A DNA stretch of 64,000 nt. Source: Metarhizobium sp964253915 (GTDB taxonomy: Bacteria > Pseudomonadota > Alphaproteobacteria > Rhizobiales > Rhizobiaceae). The DNA lies in assembly GCF_964253915.1 (NCBI RefSeq), contig NZ_CAXUSG020000015.1, positions 1-64,000 of the forward strand, written 5' to 3'. The notes beneath the pieces are model-generated. The model made no database searches and was not told where the DNA came from. It worked only from the letters and a program-made list of their open reading frames with translations. A program made the translations under genes and the position numbers. Numbering within the stretch: the first letter of the stretch is position 1; each line of letters opens with the position of its first letter. Below are positions 1-9,259 of the stretch, piece by piece.

Positions 1-322
1 GCCTTAATCCGAATAACAACAGTTACTAATACAAACTAGTAGACGTGGCTTTCGTGGCGCTGATGCCACATCGCAGCCCCGTTTTGCCCCCCGAAACCTG
101 TCAAAGTGCCGACGCCGTATCATTTTGGCACAAAACAACCGACCTGCGCCGCCGCTACCACAACTATTCGCCACTCGAATCAAGGAACCGATAGTTAATA
201 GGCCGCTAAGACATTTGTTCTAATTTGAGCGCATCCTTTGCGTTTTAGTGAGTAAGCCTGTGAGCGATCGGTTTCGAGAACTTGAAAGTCCCGTGGCCAT
301 GAGAAAAAAGGATGTTGTGCTG
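1..322. other. Upstream intergenic region, no gene seen
   Basis: This stretch is more AT-rich than the coding sequence around it and presumably carries the promoter of the DUF2336 gene. A GTG-started extension of that gene could begin at 248, but it lacks a convincing Shine-Dalgarno sequence. I see no RNA gene, repeat or other coding sequence here. Confidence 0.4.
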
Positions 323-1345
323 ATGGCCACAGTATCGAGTTTCGAAAACCTGCAGTTCCCGACGAAATCGGAACTGCGGCAGTTCGCGGAACTCTTTGCA
401 CCGCTGTTCAAGGCTTCCAGCGAGGAAGCGAAACGGCAGGCCGTCGCCGCTCTATCTCAATGCCCGCAGGTGCCGCAGGCCGTGGCCCTGTTCATCGGCA
501 GCCAGCCGATCGGCGTTTCGGCGATCTTCCTCACCTGCTCCCAGTCGATCAGCGACGAGACCCTGATCACCATCGCCCGCACGCAAGGCGCAGCGCACGC
601 CCATGCGATCACCCGCCGCGAAAACCTCTCGCCGATGGTCATCGACGCCCTCGTAGACGTTCGCCAGGCCTACCCCGTCAGGGGCGTGACGGAAGCTGCC
701 GAACAGGCGCCAGCTGTGCCGGACATCACCCTCGCCACGCCGGTCTCGCCCGCGCCACCCTTCGCCCCGCCGGAGATCGTTGCCGAGCCGGCCGCTCCCA
801 TGCAGGCGCCTGTCGCAAACCGGGAAGAAGCCCTCCGCGAGGAATTGAAGGGTCTCGTCCGCCACCTTTCGCATCCGAAAGAGGACCGGCTCGGCCTGCG
901 CACCGCCACCGAGATGCAGGAAGCCCTGCTCGTGCGTTTCGCCCGCACCCGCGAGGCCGATCATTTCGCCACGACGCTCGCCCATTCCCTGTCCGCCAGC
1001 CGCTGGCTCGCCGAACGCATCATGCTGGATATCTCCGGGCTACAGCTTGCCACCACGCTCGTCAGCCTCAATCTCCATGAGACGGACACCGCACTCGTCC
1101 TGACGCGTTTCTATCCGCATCTTGCCGAACGCATCGGCGAGGCAACGCGTGCCGAGGCATTGCTGCAGGGGCTCGATCCGGCGGAATGCGATATCCGTGT
1201 CGAAGCCTGGCGCCGCGCCGACAGCTACACCTTCGGCAACAGCCAGCGCGGCTTTGGCGAGGACCGGTCGCCGGCAACCAGCCAGAACCGCGGCGTCCAG
1301 CAACTGCGCCCGGACAGGGATTTGCGCACCTTCGGCCGCCGCTGA
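323..1345 (+). CDS. DUF2336 domain-containing protein
   Basis: A protein of about 340 residues of the DUF2336 family, alpha-helical proteins common in alphaproteobacteria. The N-terminal half has the family's helical-repeat look (ELRQFAELFAPLF, then a stretch on surviving values of short helices). The middle, about residues 140-180, is rich in Pro and Ala and looks like a disordered linker. I chose ATG 323 because AAAAGGA lies about ten bases upstream; ATG 299 and GTG 248 are in-frame alternatives. There is no signal peptide or membrane segment, so it is probably cytosolic. The function of the family is not established. It converges on the DUF1491 gene with only ten bases between the stops. 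Confidence 0.8.
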   Translation: MATVSSFENLQFPTKSELRQFAELFAPLFKASSEEAKRQAVAALSQCPQVPQAVALFIGSQPIGVSAIFLTCSQSISDETLITIARTQGAAHAHAITRRENLSPMVIDALVDVRQAYPVRGVTEAAEQAPAVPDITLATPVSPAPPFAPPEIVAEPAAPMQAPVANREEALREELKGLVRHLSHPKEDRLGLRTATEMQEALLVRFARTREADHFATTLAHSLSASRWLAERIMLDISGLQLATTLVSLNLHETDTALVLTRFYPHLAERIGEATRAEALLQGLDPAECDIRVEAWRRADSYTFGNSQRGFGEDRSPATSQNRGVQQLRPDRDLRTFGRR

Positions 1346-1355
1346 AAACGATCCT

Positions 1356-1709
1356 TCAGCGGCCCTTGCCCTCATCGGCAACCGGAAGCAGGTCGCCGAT
1401 GTCGTCGATTTCCACTTCCACCACCCACAGGTCGGAATCGAACTTGCTCTCACGGGCCAGCAGCGCCTCGACTGCTGCCGGCTCCACCCGGTCGAGCCGA
1501 CGCTCGAACAGCCGGCCGGCCACATCGTCTTCACCGAAGGCATATTGCGGCGCCGGGGCGTAGAGGCTTTCGAGCCCGTCGCGGAACCGCTGGCGCACGA
1601 AGATGGCGCCTGCTTCCGCAGCACCATGACGCTCGATGGCGGCGAAGCCACCGAGACCAAAAACCCGCCGCGTCAGGGCGGCGACGAAGATATCCGATTT
1701 CAAACGCAT
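1356..1709 (-). CDS. DUF1491 family protein
   Basis: A 117-residue protein matching the DUF1491 family, small conserved proteins of Rhizobiales. Typical features are the basic start (MRLKSDIFVAALTRRVF), the GGFAAIERHGAAEAGAIFV segment and the LYAPAPQ motif near residue 50, with an acidic C-terminal half ending in VEVEIDDIGDLLP. It is soluble, with no signal sequence. It lies downstream of the peptidoglycan-binding protein and histidine kinase on the same strand and could be the last gene of that transcript. No function is known for the family. Confidence 0.85.
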   Translation of the reverse strand: MRLKSDIFVAALTRRVFGLGGFAAIERHGAAEAGAIFVRQRFRDGLESLYAPAPQYAFGEDDVAGRLFERRLDRVEPAAVEALLARESKFDSDLWVVEVEIDDIGDLLPVADEGKGR

Positions 1710-1866
1710 GCGGCTGTCATAAGGCCGCCGGCGCCGGTCGGCAATGGTTCAAGCCATGTCGTGCGGATGGTGAAGCCATGTTCTGGATACGGCGGCGGTG
1801 TCGGCGAGAGGGAGATGTCCGACGTCGAGGCTGCCCCGGCCAGCAACCGCTGCGTTCTTGGGGAAG

Positions 1867-2725
1867 CTACAACGCGCCGATTTCTTTCATCTTTTTGAGA
1901 ACGGCCTGGCTGGGCTCACCCGTCTGGGGGAGACGGTAGTGTTTTTCGAAGTGACGGATCGCATCGCGGGTCTGGGCGCCGGCGACGCCATCGACACGGA
2001 TGTCGGCATAAGCGAGGTTGCTCAGCCCCTTCTGGATCTTCATCACCAGTTCCGGATCGGCAATGGCCGTCGCCGGCTTCGCCTTCTGCGTCTCGGCATC
2101 GCGGATGGCGGCGGCGACGGGATCGATTTCCGATTCGCTCGAGGCGACGTCCTCGGCAGGGCGCTCCTTCGGCAGAACCGCATTGCCGCTACCCGCCGTC
2201 CGCAGCGCAGCCAGCAGTTCGGGCGTGGCTTCGCCGTTCTGCGGCAGGCCGGTACGGATCTCGAACGCCAGGATGGCGGCGGCTGTCCGCGGGCCACTGA
2301 CGCCGTCAGCCGCGCCGTTATAGAGGCCGCGACCGATCAGTTCCGTCTGCACGTCGCGCACCAGCGTCGAGACTGGCGGCTGCGCCGACACCGCCTCCCC
2401 GGAGGCGGCGATGACATCCTCGATGCTGGCGGTTTCCGTCTGGTCCGGACGCTCGATCTTGAAGGTGGTCACCTCGCCGGTTTCGACGCGCGGTTCGTTG
2501 CGCTGGCCGGAAAAGGCGTTCGGCTCGTCGGGATTGCGCGTGCGGAAGAACGGCGACGGATGTTCGCCATGCTGGTACCAGAGCGCATTGGCGGAGACGA
2601 AGGAAAAGATGACGATGAAGGCCGCCGTGCCGCCAACAAGGGCGGGATTGCGGCCAATAAGGCGCAGGAGACCGTCGAAAGCCCGCGAGGCGACGCCCGG
2701 AGGGCGGCGCACCGGCTTCCTCTTC

Positions 2726-2754
<29 letters not shown>
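1867..2754 (-). CDS. Membrane-anchored peptidoglycan-binding domain protein
   Basis: About 295 residues. A basic, Pro-rich N-terminal tail is followed by one membrane segment (about residues 38-60, VGGTAAFIVIFSFVSANALW) and a periplasmic part with two peptidoglycan-binding-1-like domains, at roughly 125-185 (VQTELIGRGLYNGAADGVSG) and 235-295 (IQKGLSNLAYADIRVDGVAG). No catalytic domain is visible, so it probably binds the wall as an adaptor. The start was taken at MSKRPRK (2754); in-frame Met codons up to 2769 are possible. The 5' end overlaps the end of the histidine kinase gene by about 29 bases, which suggests translational coupling and a linked role. Confidence 0.8.
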
Positions 2755-4315
<1,561 letters not shown>

Positions 4316-4722
4316 TAGGCTTCCTGCACTTAAGGAAAGGATAAAGCAAAAGGCTGGGAACCGGCCGAAAACCGGCGAAAATCCCGTTTTCGGACATTGC
4401 GGATGCCCTTTGTCTTTCGTGGTTAACGCACGGTAAGCAAAGAGTTTTTTGGATTTTTACCTTCCGCGTTAACGATTGTGGCAGCTATTGCCGCTGCAAA
4501 CCTAGGCGTTTGCTGGAGGCGGCTGCCCAGATGTTTAACGGCAGCCATTAAAATGCCGCTCAAATACGGTTCAAAATGGAAAAGATGGGATTTGAGACAA
4601 ATTTTGCGAAAACCCGAATGGCTTTTGCAAAGCGATTTTGTCATCCCGTCCCTAATGTCGAGATCAAGAAATCGCCCAGGAACAATCCGGCACCAAGACC
4701 GGGGACAGGCAGGGAAAACGAT
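4316..4722. other. Intergenic region between kinase and DUF5330 gene
   Basis: A divergent promoter region of about 400 bases with no supported gene. It has several AT-rich runs, three GTTAAC/GTTTAAC-like words, and a 7-bp inverted repeat (4521-4527 with 4540-4546). An open frame running through from 4576 into the DUF5330 gene looks like a non-coding extension, because the good ribosome binding site lies just before 4723. Confidence 0.4.
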
Positions 4723-5145
4723 ATGATGTGGTTTGCGATCAAAGGGACGTTCTGGTTCTCGCTGGTGCTCGTGCTCCTGCCGATCTTCGACAAGGAGACG
4801 GCGACGAAGCTGGAGGGCGCGCCCCAGGTGGAAATAACCGACGCCCTGTCCGCGGCAAGCGGCGCCTATGAATATGTCAGTGCCTTGTGCACCGAAAAAC
4901 CCGAGGTCTGCGAGAAGGGTTCGGAAACCTTCACCGCCCTCGGTTACCGGGCCCGCGAAGGCGCCCGTATCGCTTATGAATTCCTCGACAACCGCTTCCG
5001 TGACGACGGCACCGAGAAGACGGCGGCGCTTGCCACCGACATCCAGGAGGCAGCCGAGCCGGAACAGGCGATGCCGACCATCGACGACGACGTGCTGACC
5101 GGAACCGTCATCCCGCTGCCGAAGAAGAAGCCGCCGCATACCTGA
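4723..5145 (+). CDS. DUF5330 domain-containing protein
   Basis: A 140-residue protein of the DUF5330 family of Rhizobiales. It begins with one hydrophobic segment (MMWFAIKGTFWFSLVLVLLP) that could be a signal anchor. A short conserved region with two cysteines follows (ALCTEKPEVCEKG, about residues 46-58) and then a helix around YRAREGARIAYEF. The C-terminus ends in a basic Pro/Lys stretch. The start at 4723 is supported by AGGG at 4711 and by the position of the hydrophobic segment. The two close cysteines may form a disulfide if the domain is periplasmic. Function unknown. It ends just before a strong terminator. Confidence 0.8.
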   Translation: MMWFAIKGTFWFSLVLVLLPIFDKETATKLEGAPQVEITDALSAASGAYEYVSALCTEKPEVCEKGSETFTALGYRAREGARIAYEFLDNRFRDDGTEKTAALATDIQEAAEPEQAMPTIDDDVLTGTVIPLPKKKPPHT

Positions 5146-5204
5146 TTGAAGCTTTGCCGCCGGTCCGGCCGACTTGTTCGAAGCGACCGAAACTGTCCTG
5201 ACTG

Positions 5205-5247
5205 TGCGCCGCGTGGGTCCTGTCCCTTCCCCGCGGCGCATTTTTTT
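5205..5247 (+). terminator. Rho-independent terminator after the DUF5330 gene
   Basis: A perfect 9-bp stem (TGCGCCGCG with CGCGGCGCA) is followed at once by seven T residues at 5241-5247. It separates the DUF5330 gene from sufE. Confidence 0.85.
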
Positions 5248-5320
5248 GATTCATTCAAAACTTCATTTCTTGCGGCTCATCCCTTATATGCGGTGCGAGA
5301 TGCCACGAACGGAACCGCAG

Positions 5321-5740
5321 ATGACCCAGCTCGACCAGATCATTGACGACTTCGCTTTTCTGGACGACTGGGAAGACCGCTACCGCTATGTCATCGAACT
5401 CGGCAAAGCGCTTCCGGACCTGCCGGAAGACAAGCGTACGGCGACCAACAAGGTGCAGGGCTGCGCCAGCCAGGTCTGGCTCGTCACCCATGCCGAAGAT
5501 GGCGGCAGCGATCCGGTGCTGACCTTCGAAGGCGATTCGGATGCTCATATCGTCCGTGGCCTGGTGGCGATCGTGCTCGCCACCTATTCCGGCAAACATG
5601 CCTCCGAGATCGCCAAGCTCGATGCGATCGACGTCTTCAACAAGATCGGCCTGGTGGAGCACCTCTCCTCGCAGCGCGCCAACGGCCTGCGATCGATGGT
5701 CAACCGCATCCGCGAGGAAGCCCGCATCCGGGCCGCCTGA
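5321..5740 (+). CDS. sufE: SufE family Fe-S cluster assembly sulfur acceptor
   Basis: A 139-residue SufE homologue. SufE takes persulfide sulfur from the cysteine desulfurase SufS and stimulates it during iron-sulfur cluster assembly in the cytosol. The family pattern is clear: an N-terminal helix with DDFAFLDDWEDRYRYVIELG, then the KVQGCASQVWL motif, in which the Cys (about residue 50) is the sulfur-accepting residue, and a conserved C-terminal helix (EHLSSQRANGLRSMV). ATG 5321 matches the usual N-terminus of the family; ATG 5300 is an in-frame alternative. No other suf gene is adjacent, so it stands apart from the main suf operon. Confidence 0.93.
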   Translation: MTQLDQIIDDFAFLDDWEDRYRYVIELGKALPDLPEDKRTATNKVQGCASQVWLVTHAEDGGSDPVLTFEGDSDAHIVRGLVAIVLATYSGKHASEIAKLDAIDVFNKIGLVEHLSSQRANGLRSMVNRIREEARIRAA

Positions 5741-5743
5741 GAC

Positions 5744-6559
5744 TTACAGTTCGGGACGATAATCCTCCGCCCCCCAATGCCCGATGCCGGTATGTTTTTT
5801 GCGCCTCGGCGGCTGGTAGTGACGGGCCAGCGCCAGCAGTGCCGTGCGCAACATGAGCTTGGCCGAACGGGCCGGCCATTGCCGTTCGCGCTCGATCAGT
5901 TCCAGCCCCTTGGAAAAGCAGCAGGCATCCAGCGCCACGCCGGAAAGTTCCGGCCCCATGGCCTCGACGGCGCGGGCGACGCGCTCGCGCGCCGCCAGCG
6001 CGCTGTCACCCAGTTCCGCCGCACCGCCACGATCCCCCCGGCTACGGCTCGCCAGCCGTGGTTCCCACGAGGCGGTCATCCGTGGCTGCAACTGTCCGCG
6101 GGTAAAATCGGCATGCAGGCGTTCGCCGGCACTCACGGCTTCCGCCGGCAGGAAGGCCTCACCCTGCCGGCCTTTCAGGCGCGCCAGCAGGCCGAGCGGC
6201 GATTCCGCATGGTTGATCCGCACCGGCTGGCGCACGCCCTCCACCTCGGTTGTCGAGACGGAGACGTCACGGTGCTGCTCCTGGAACACCTCTTCGCCCT
6301 CGGCCATCGACCGCCGCAGGAACGTCCGGGCATCGTCGGTGGCTGCGACCCGTAGCCCTTGCCGGCGGACGAGCCCGAGCGCTGCCGCCTGCCGCAGCAG
6401 GTCGCCGCCGAAGGCACGCGCGGCACCGTCTTCCCGCCGGAGCAGAACTTCGGCGGCGGCGGCACTCGCCACCACCAGATCCGCCCGCTGACGGCCAAGG
6501 AAACGCAGCAGACGGACGAGATCTTTCCGTTCCGCGACATGAGGCAGCACATCACTCAT
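5744..6559 (-). CDS. DUF6456 domain-containing protein
   Basis: A 271-residue protein whose C-terminal half carries the DUF6456 domain seen in many Rhizobiales proteins. The N-terminal part (about residues 1-90) looks like a winged-helix-type segment with alternating helices (DLVRLLRFLGRQRADLV, LLRQAAALGLV), suggesting DNA binding; that is inference. The C-terminal region holds ESPLGLLARLKGRQGEAFL, then the WEPRLASRSRGDRGG and CCFSKGLELIERERQW segments typical of the family. The start codon overlaps the stop of the upstream DnaA-like gene by eight bases, so the two are translationally coupled. Converges on sufE with three bases between stops. Confidence 0.82.
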   Translation of the reverse strand: MSDVLPHVAERKDLVRLLRFLGRQRADLVVASAAAAEVLLRREDGAARAFGGDLLRQAAALGLVRRQGLRVAATDDARTFLRRSMAEGEEVFQEQHRDVSVSTTEVEGVRQPVRINHAESPLGLLARLKGRQGEAFLPAEAVSAGERLHADFTRGQLQPRMTASWEPRLASRSRGDRGGAAELGDSALAARERVARAVEAMGPELSGVALDACCFSKGLELIERERQWPARSAKLMLRTALLALARHYQPPRRKKHTGIGHWGAEDYRPEL

Positions 6560-6977
6560 GGACGATCGCTCCGGACTGGGTGAATACAGAAGTGGAAATA
6601 CGCTCGAGGGCGGCGACGAAATCATCGAAGCCCGGATCGTCGCGCCTGTCCTCGACCACGGCGCAGGCATGGCTGACCGTCGTCCTGTCGCGGCCGAACG
6701 CCTGCCCGATGTCGCTGAGCGAGATGCCAAGCGATACATGGCAGACATACATGGCAATCTGCCGGATGTGGCAATGGGCGCGACGCCGGTCGCGGCGCAT
6801 CTGCACCCGGTCGGAGGCCAGCATCAGCATTTCCGCCGTCACCTGCCGCACGATGCGGCATATGGTGCGGACCGGCAGAACCGCCGGCCGAAACACCCGC
6901 GGCTGGCCCGGATCGTCGGATGCGCACTCCGCGGCGACGCCGGGCGGTGTCAGATCGATCGTTTTTTCGTATGGCAT
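6552..6977 (-). CDS. DnaA domain IV-like DNA-binding protein
   Basis: A 141-residue protein with a helix-turn-helix resembling domain IV of the replication initiator DnaA. The segment IAMYVCHVSLGISLSDIGQAFG is followed by RDRTTVSHACAVVED, close to the DnaA signature GxRDHTTVxHA with Arg in place of the first His. No AAA+ ATPase domain is present, so it can bind DNA at most and is not an initiator by itself. The start at 6977 has GGGAG eight bases upstream; ATG 6992 lacks a good site. It overlaps the DUF6456 gene by eight bases. It may recognise DnaA-box-like sequences as a regulator; that is inference. Confidence 0.8.
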   Translation of the reverse strand: MPYEKTIDLTPPGVAAECASDDPGQPRVFRPAVLPVRTICRIVRQVTAEMLMLASDRVQMRRDRRRAHCHIRQIAMYVCHVSLGISLSDIGQAFGRDRTTVSHACAVVEDRRDDPGFDDFVAALERISTSVFTQSGAIVHE

Positions 6978-7134
6978 CAGGCGAACTCCCATAAATAGGA
7001 ATTTATTCATACACCCTAACGCAGATGCGGGGATGGAAGAAATCACCGCGTCACAACCATCCGTTGTTTTTGTTTAAAAATTTATGAATATCAAAGAAAA
7101 TTTGGGATTTTTTTCCTCACTTCATCCCCGGACA

Positions 7135-7160
7135 ATAAAAAACCGGGCCAAAGGCCCGGT
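7135..7160 (-). terminator. Rho-independent terminator of mucR
   Basis: A 7-bp GC stem (CCGGGCC with GGCCCGG, loop AAA) at 7143-7159 is followed, reading the minus strand, by TTTTTTATT. It lies 26 bases past the mucR stop. Confidence 0.85.
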
Positions 7161-7185
7161 CTGTGTCACGCCATGGCGTGGCGGA

Positions 7186-7614
7186 TCATTTACCGCGCTT
7201 GCGGCGCTGGCCGAGACCCATTTCCTTGGCGAGTCGCGAGCGCGCTTCGGCATAGGCCGGCGCGACCATCGGATAGTCGGGGGCGAGATCCCACTTTTCG
7301 CGATACTCTTCGGGAGAAAGATTGTGGTGGGTCATCAGGTGCCGCTTCAGCGACTTGAACGAACCGCCGCATTCGAGGCAGGTGATCTGGTCGTCCTGGA
7401 CCGACTTGCGGACCGAAACGGCGGGCTTCTGTTTTTCGACCACGGTCACGGCAGGCGCCGGCGCCGTGGTGCTGCTCAAGGCGGAATGCACGTCGGAAAT
7501 AAGATTCGGAAGCTCTCCGACCGGCACCACATGATTGCTGACATAGGCAGCCACGATGTCGGCGGTCAGCTCCACCAACAATTCCGGGCTGCTGTCATAA
7601 GCCGAGTCTGTCAT
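7186..7614 (-). CDS. mucR: MucR/Ros family zinc-finger transcriptional regulator
   Basis: A 142-residue MucR/Ros regulator, a global repressor/activator of exopolysaccharide, motility and other surface genes in rhizobia. The N-terminal oligomerisation region is typical (ELLVELTADIVAAYVSNHVV), followed by a linker and the prokaryotic zinc finger CLECGGSFKSLKRHLMTHH: Cys79, Cys82, His92 and His96 with nine residues between the second Cys and first His, as in Ros. The C-terminal DNA-contact part (EYREKWDLAPDYPMVAPAYAEAR) is also conserved. ATG 7614 is set by CAGGAGA with proper spacing; ATG 7620 is too close to that site. The gene has a long AT-rich upstream region, as expected for MucR autoregulation. 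Confidence 0.95.
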   Translation of the reverse strand: MTDSAYDSSPELLVELTADIVAAYVSNHVVPVGELPNLISDVHSALSSTTAPAPAVTVVEKQKPAVSVRKSVQDDQITCLECGGSFKSLKRHLMTHHNLSPEEYREKWDLAPDYPMVAPAYAEARSRLAKEMGLGQRRKRGK

Positions 7615-8082
7615 TTTCATTCTCCTGTTCAAAACCTTGCCCAGCACTCGCTTCTTCACAAAACGCAGCGCCATCAGTTCGGATATGCAACAAAAAGCCG
7701 CCTGCCAGGTGCACACAACAAGATGTTGCACCGAAACCCACCCCTAGGCTTCAACGACAGTCGGCTATCTCGCCGTCCGGCACTGTTTTGGAACTGTCCT
7801 CGCAATATGCACCGCACTTGGGCATCGCCAACGCCTGCATATCCATGACTTTCCCCCGGATAAGGCCATAAGTGAAAGCGGACAAAACTAAATCAATACC
7901 GGAACTCCGATTTTTTTTGGATTATCATCATTTCCAGAAAAGTCCAATTGCAAAATCTACCATCTCAGTTTTAAGCATTGCTAGAATGTTGCAAGCATCA
8001 AGTTTTAAAACACAAACTTGCCGCAATAGCTAAACAGAACAATTCTTCCAGAACCGGGCGGCGGCGGAAACCGGAATTATAC
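7615..8082. other. AT-rich intergenic region upstream of mucR
   Basis: About 470 bases without a supported gene, between mucR and the end of the mrp operon. The part from about 7870 to 8040 is clearly AT-rich against a GC-rich background, with several T-runs and A-runs, and is a likely site for mucR promoters and for MucR itself, which favours AT-rich DNA with T-A steps. No intrinsic terminator for mrpG stands out. Confidence 0.5.
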
Positions 8083-8421
8083 TTATTTTTTGTTGTCTTG
8101 GCGGCCGCCGCGCACTGATAACGTGCTGATTCGATATCCAGATCTTTGCGCCGCCCGTGCCAGCAGATGAGCAGCGACCGGTGCCGTCAGGACAAGAAAG
8201 ACGATGCCGGCAATCGCCCTGAGCAGCACCGCAAGTTCCCCCGAATAAAGACCTGCCGCGAGAAGCAGCAGGCTCGCTCCCACCGTGCCGGCTTTCGAAG
8301 CCGCATGCATGCGCGTAAAAAGATCGGGGAAACGATTGATGCCGATCGCCGCCGTCAACGCGAAGGCAGATCCGGCAACCAGCAGGAAAGCGCACAGCAG
8401 TGCGAACGAATCGGCAATCAT
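8083..8421 (-). CDS. mrpG: Mrp/Mnh cation/proton antiporter subunit G
   Basis: A 112-residue inner-membrane protein with three hydrophobic segments, matching MrpG/MnhG/PhaG. The family motif INRFPDLFTRMHAASKAGTVG is present at about residues 28-48. It is the last gene of a seven-gene operon encoding a multisubunit antiporter that exchanges Na+ or K+ for protons. Its start overlaps the mrpF stop by four bases (ATGA), indicating coupled translation. The C-terminal tail is basic and cytoplasmic. Confidence 0.93.
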   Translation of the reverse strand: MIADSFALLCAFLLVAGSAFALTAAIGINRFPDLFTRMHAASKAGTVGASLLLLAAGLYSGELAVLLRAIAGIVFLVLTAPVAAHLLARAAQRSGYRISTLSVRGGRQDNKK

Positions 8422-8786
8422 CGTCTCGCCCTCCCCGGCCGGCGGTTTCTCCTGGCGTTGCTTCGGCGGACCGTATCCGCTGCCGGCTTGCCTGCCCCTT
8501 CGTCGGCAGCACGGTGGCGATGCGACAGGATGAAGCGCGCAAAGGCCACGGTCGCCAGGAAACCGACAAGCCCCAGCGCAATGGCGATGTCGATGTAAAG
8601 AAAGAAGCCGGTCTTGACGGCGATGACGGCGATCAGGCCGATTGCGACGGCGACCAGCATATCCAGCGCCACAACCCTGTCGGCAATCGTCGGGCCGCGC
8701 ACCACCCGCATCACCGTCAGCAGCAATGCCAGCGTCAACAGGCCGAGCGCAAGCAGGATAGCCGCGGAAAGAATGCTCTGCGCCAT
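8418..8786 (-). CDS. mrpF: Mrp/Mnh cation/proton antiporter subunit F
   Basis: A 122-residue membrane protein with three predicted helices and the MrpF hallmark VVRGPTIADRVVALDML at about residues 27-43. MrpF is part of the small-subunit module of the antiporter. The C-terminal 30 residues are Arg-rich and longer than in the usual 90-95-residue family members. It starts one base inside the mrpE stop codon and ends with an ATGA overlap onto mrpG, so all three are translated from one message. Confidence 0.92.
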   Translation of the reverse strand: MAQSILSAAILLALGLLTLALLLTVMRVVRGPTIADRVVALDMLVAVAIGLIAVIAVKTGFFLYIDIAIALGLVGFLATVAFARFILSHRHRAADEGAGKPAADTVRRSNARRNRRPGRARR

Positions 8787-9259
8787 CAGGGGAAGGCCTC
8801 CATGATCCGGCGTTCGAAGGTTTCGGCGATGCTGCGGCAGAGTGCTTCCGGATCGCGGCAATCGAGCGCGTGAACGTAGAGAAACTGCCGGTCTTCGGAC
8901 ACGTCGACCGAAAGCGTCCCCGGCGTCAGCGTGATGCAGTTTGCGAGCAGCGCGATTTCGAAATCCCGACCAAGCCGCAGCGGAAAGGCCACCATGGCCG
9001 GATGGATATCGAGGCGCGGCCGGACTGCGGCGACGGCAACGGACCAGGCCGACAGCGCCAGTTCCCGCAGGAAAACGAGGCCGAGCAGCAGCAGTGCCAC
9101 GGGCCGGACCGCGGGCCTGCCGATGCCACGGTGCTGGCGGGTGATGCCAAGGCAAAGCACCGCCAGCACCAGGCCAAGCAGCAGATTGGCGGGTGAAAAG
9201 CTGCCGGTGACGACAGCCCAGACCGCGGCCAGCACGAGGGAAGCGGCAAGGCGTCTCAT
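8786..9259 (-). CDS. mrpE: Mrp/Mnh cation/proton antiporter subunit E
   Basis: A 157-residue subunit E, the same length as typical MrpE proteins. Two N-terminal hydrophobic segments (about 5-40 and 55-85) are followed by a cytoplasmic domain carrying the conserved ANCITLTPGTLSVDV motif near residue 107. Subunit E is required for the assembled antiporter complex. ATGA overlap with mrpD upstream and a one-base overlap with mrpF downstream. Confidence 0.93.
   Translation of the reverse strand: MRRLAASLVLAAVWAVVTGSFSPANLLLGLVLAVLCLGITRQHRGIGRPAVRPVALLLLGLVFLRELALSAWSVAVAAVRPRLDIHPAMVAFPLRLGRDFEIALLANCITLTPGTLSVDVSEDRQFLYVHALDCRDPEALCRSIAETFERRIMEAFP

Noticed and set aside
6560..6757. Longer start for the DUF6456 gene
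   Set aside because: The extra 66 residues are antisense-like frame shadows of the overlapping DnaA-like gene; MSDVLPH at 6559 is coupled to that gene's stop.
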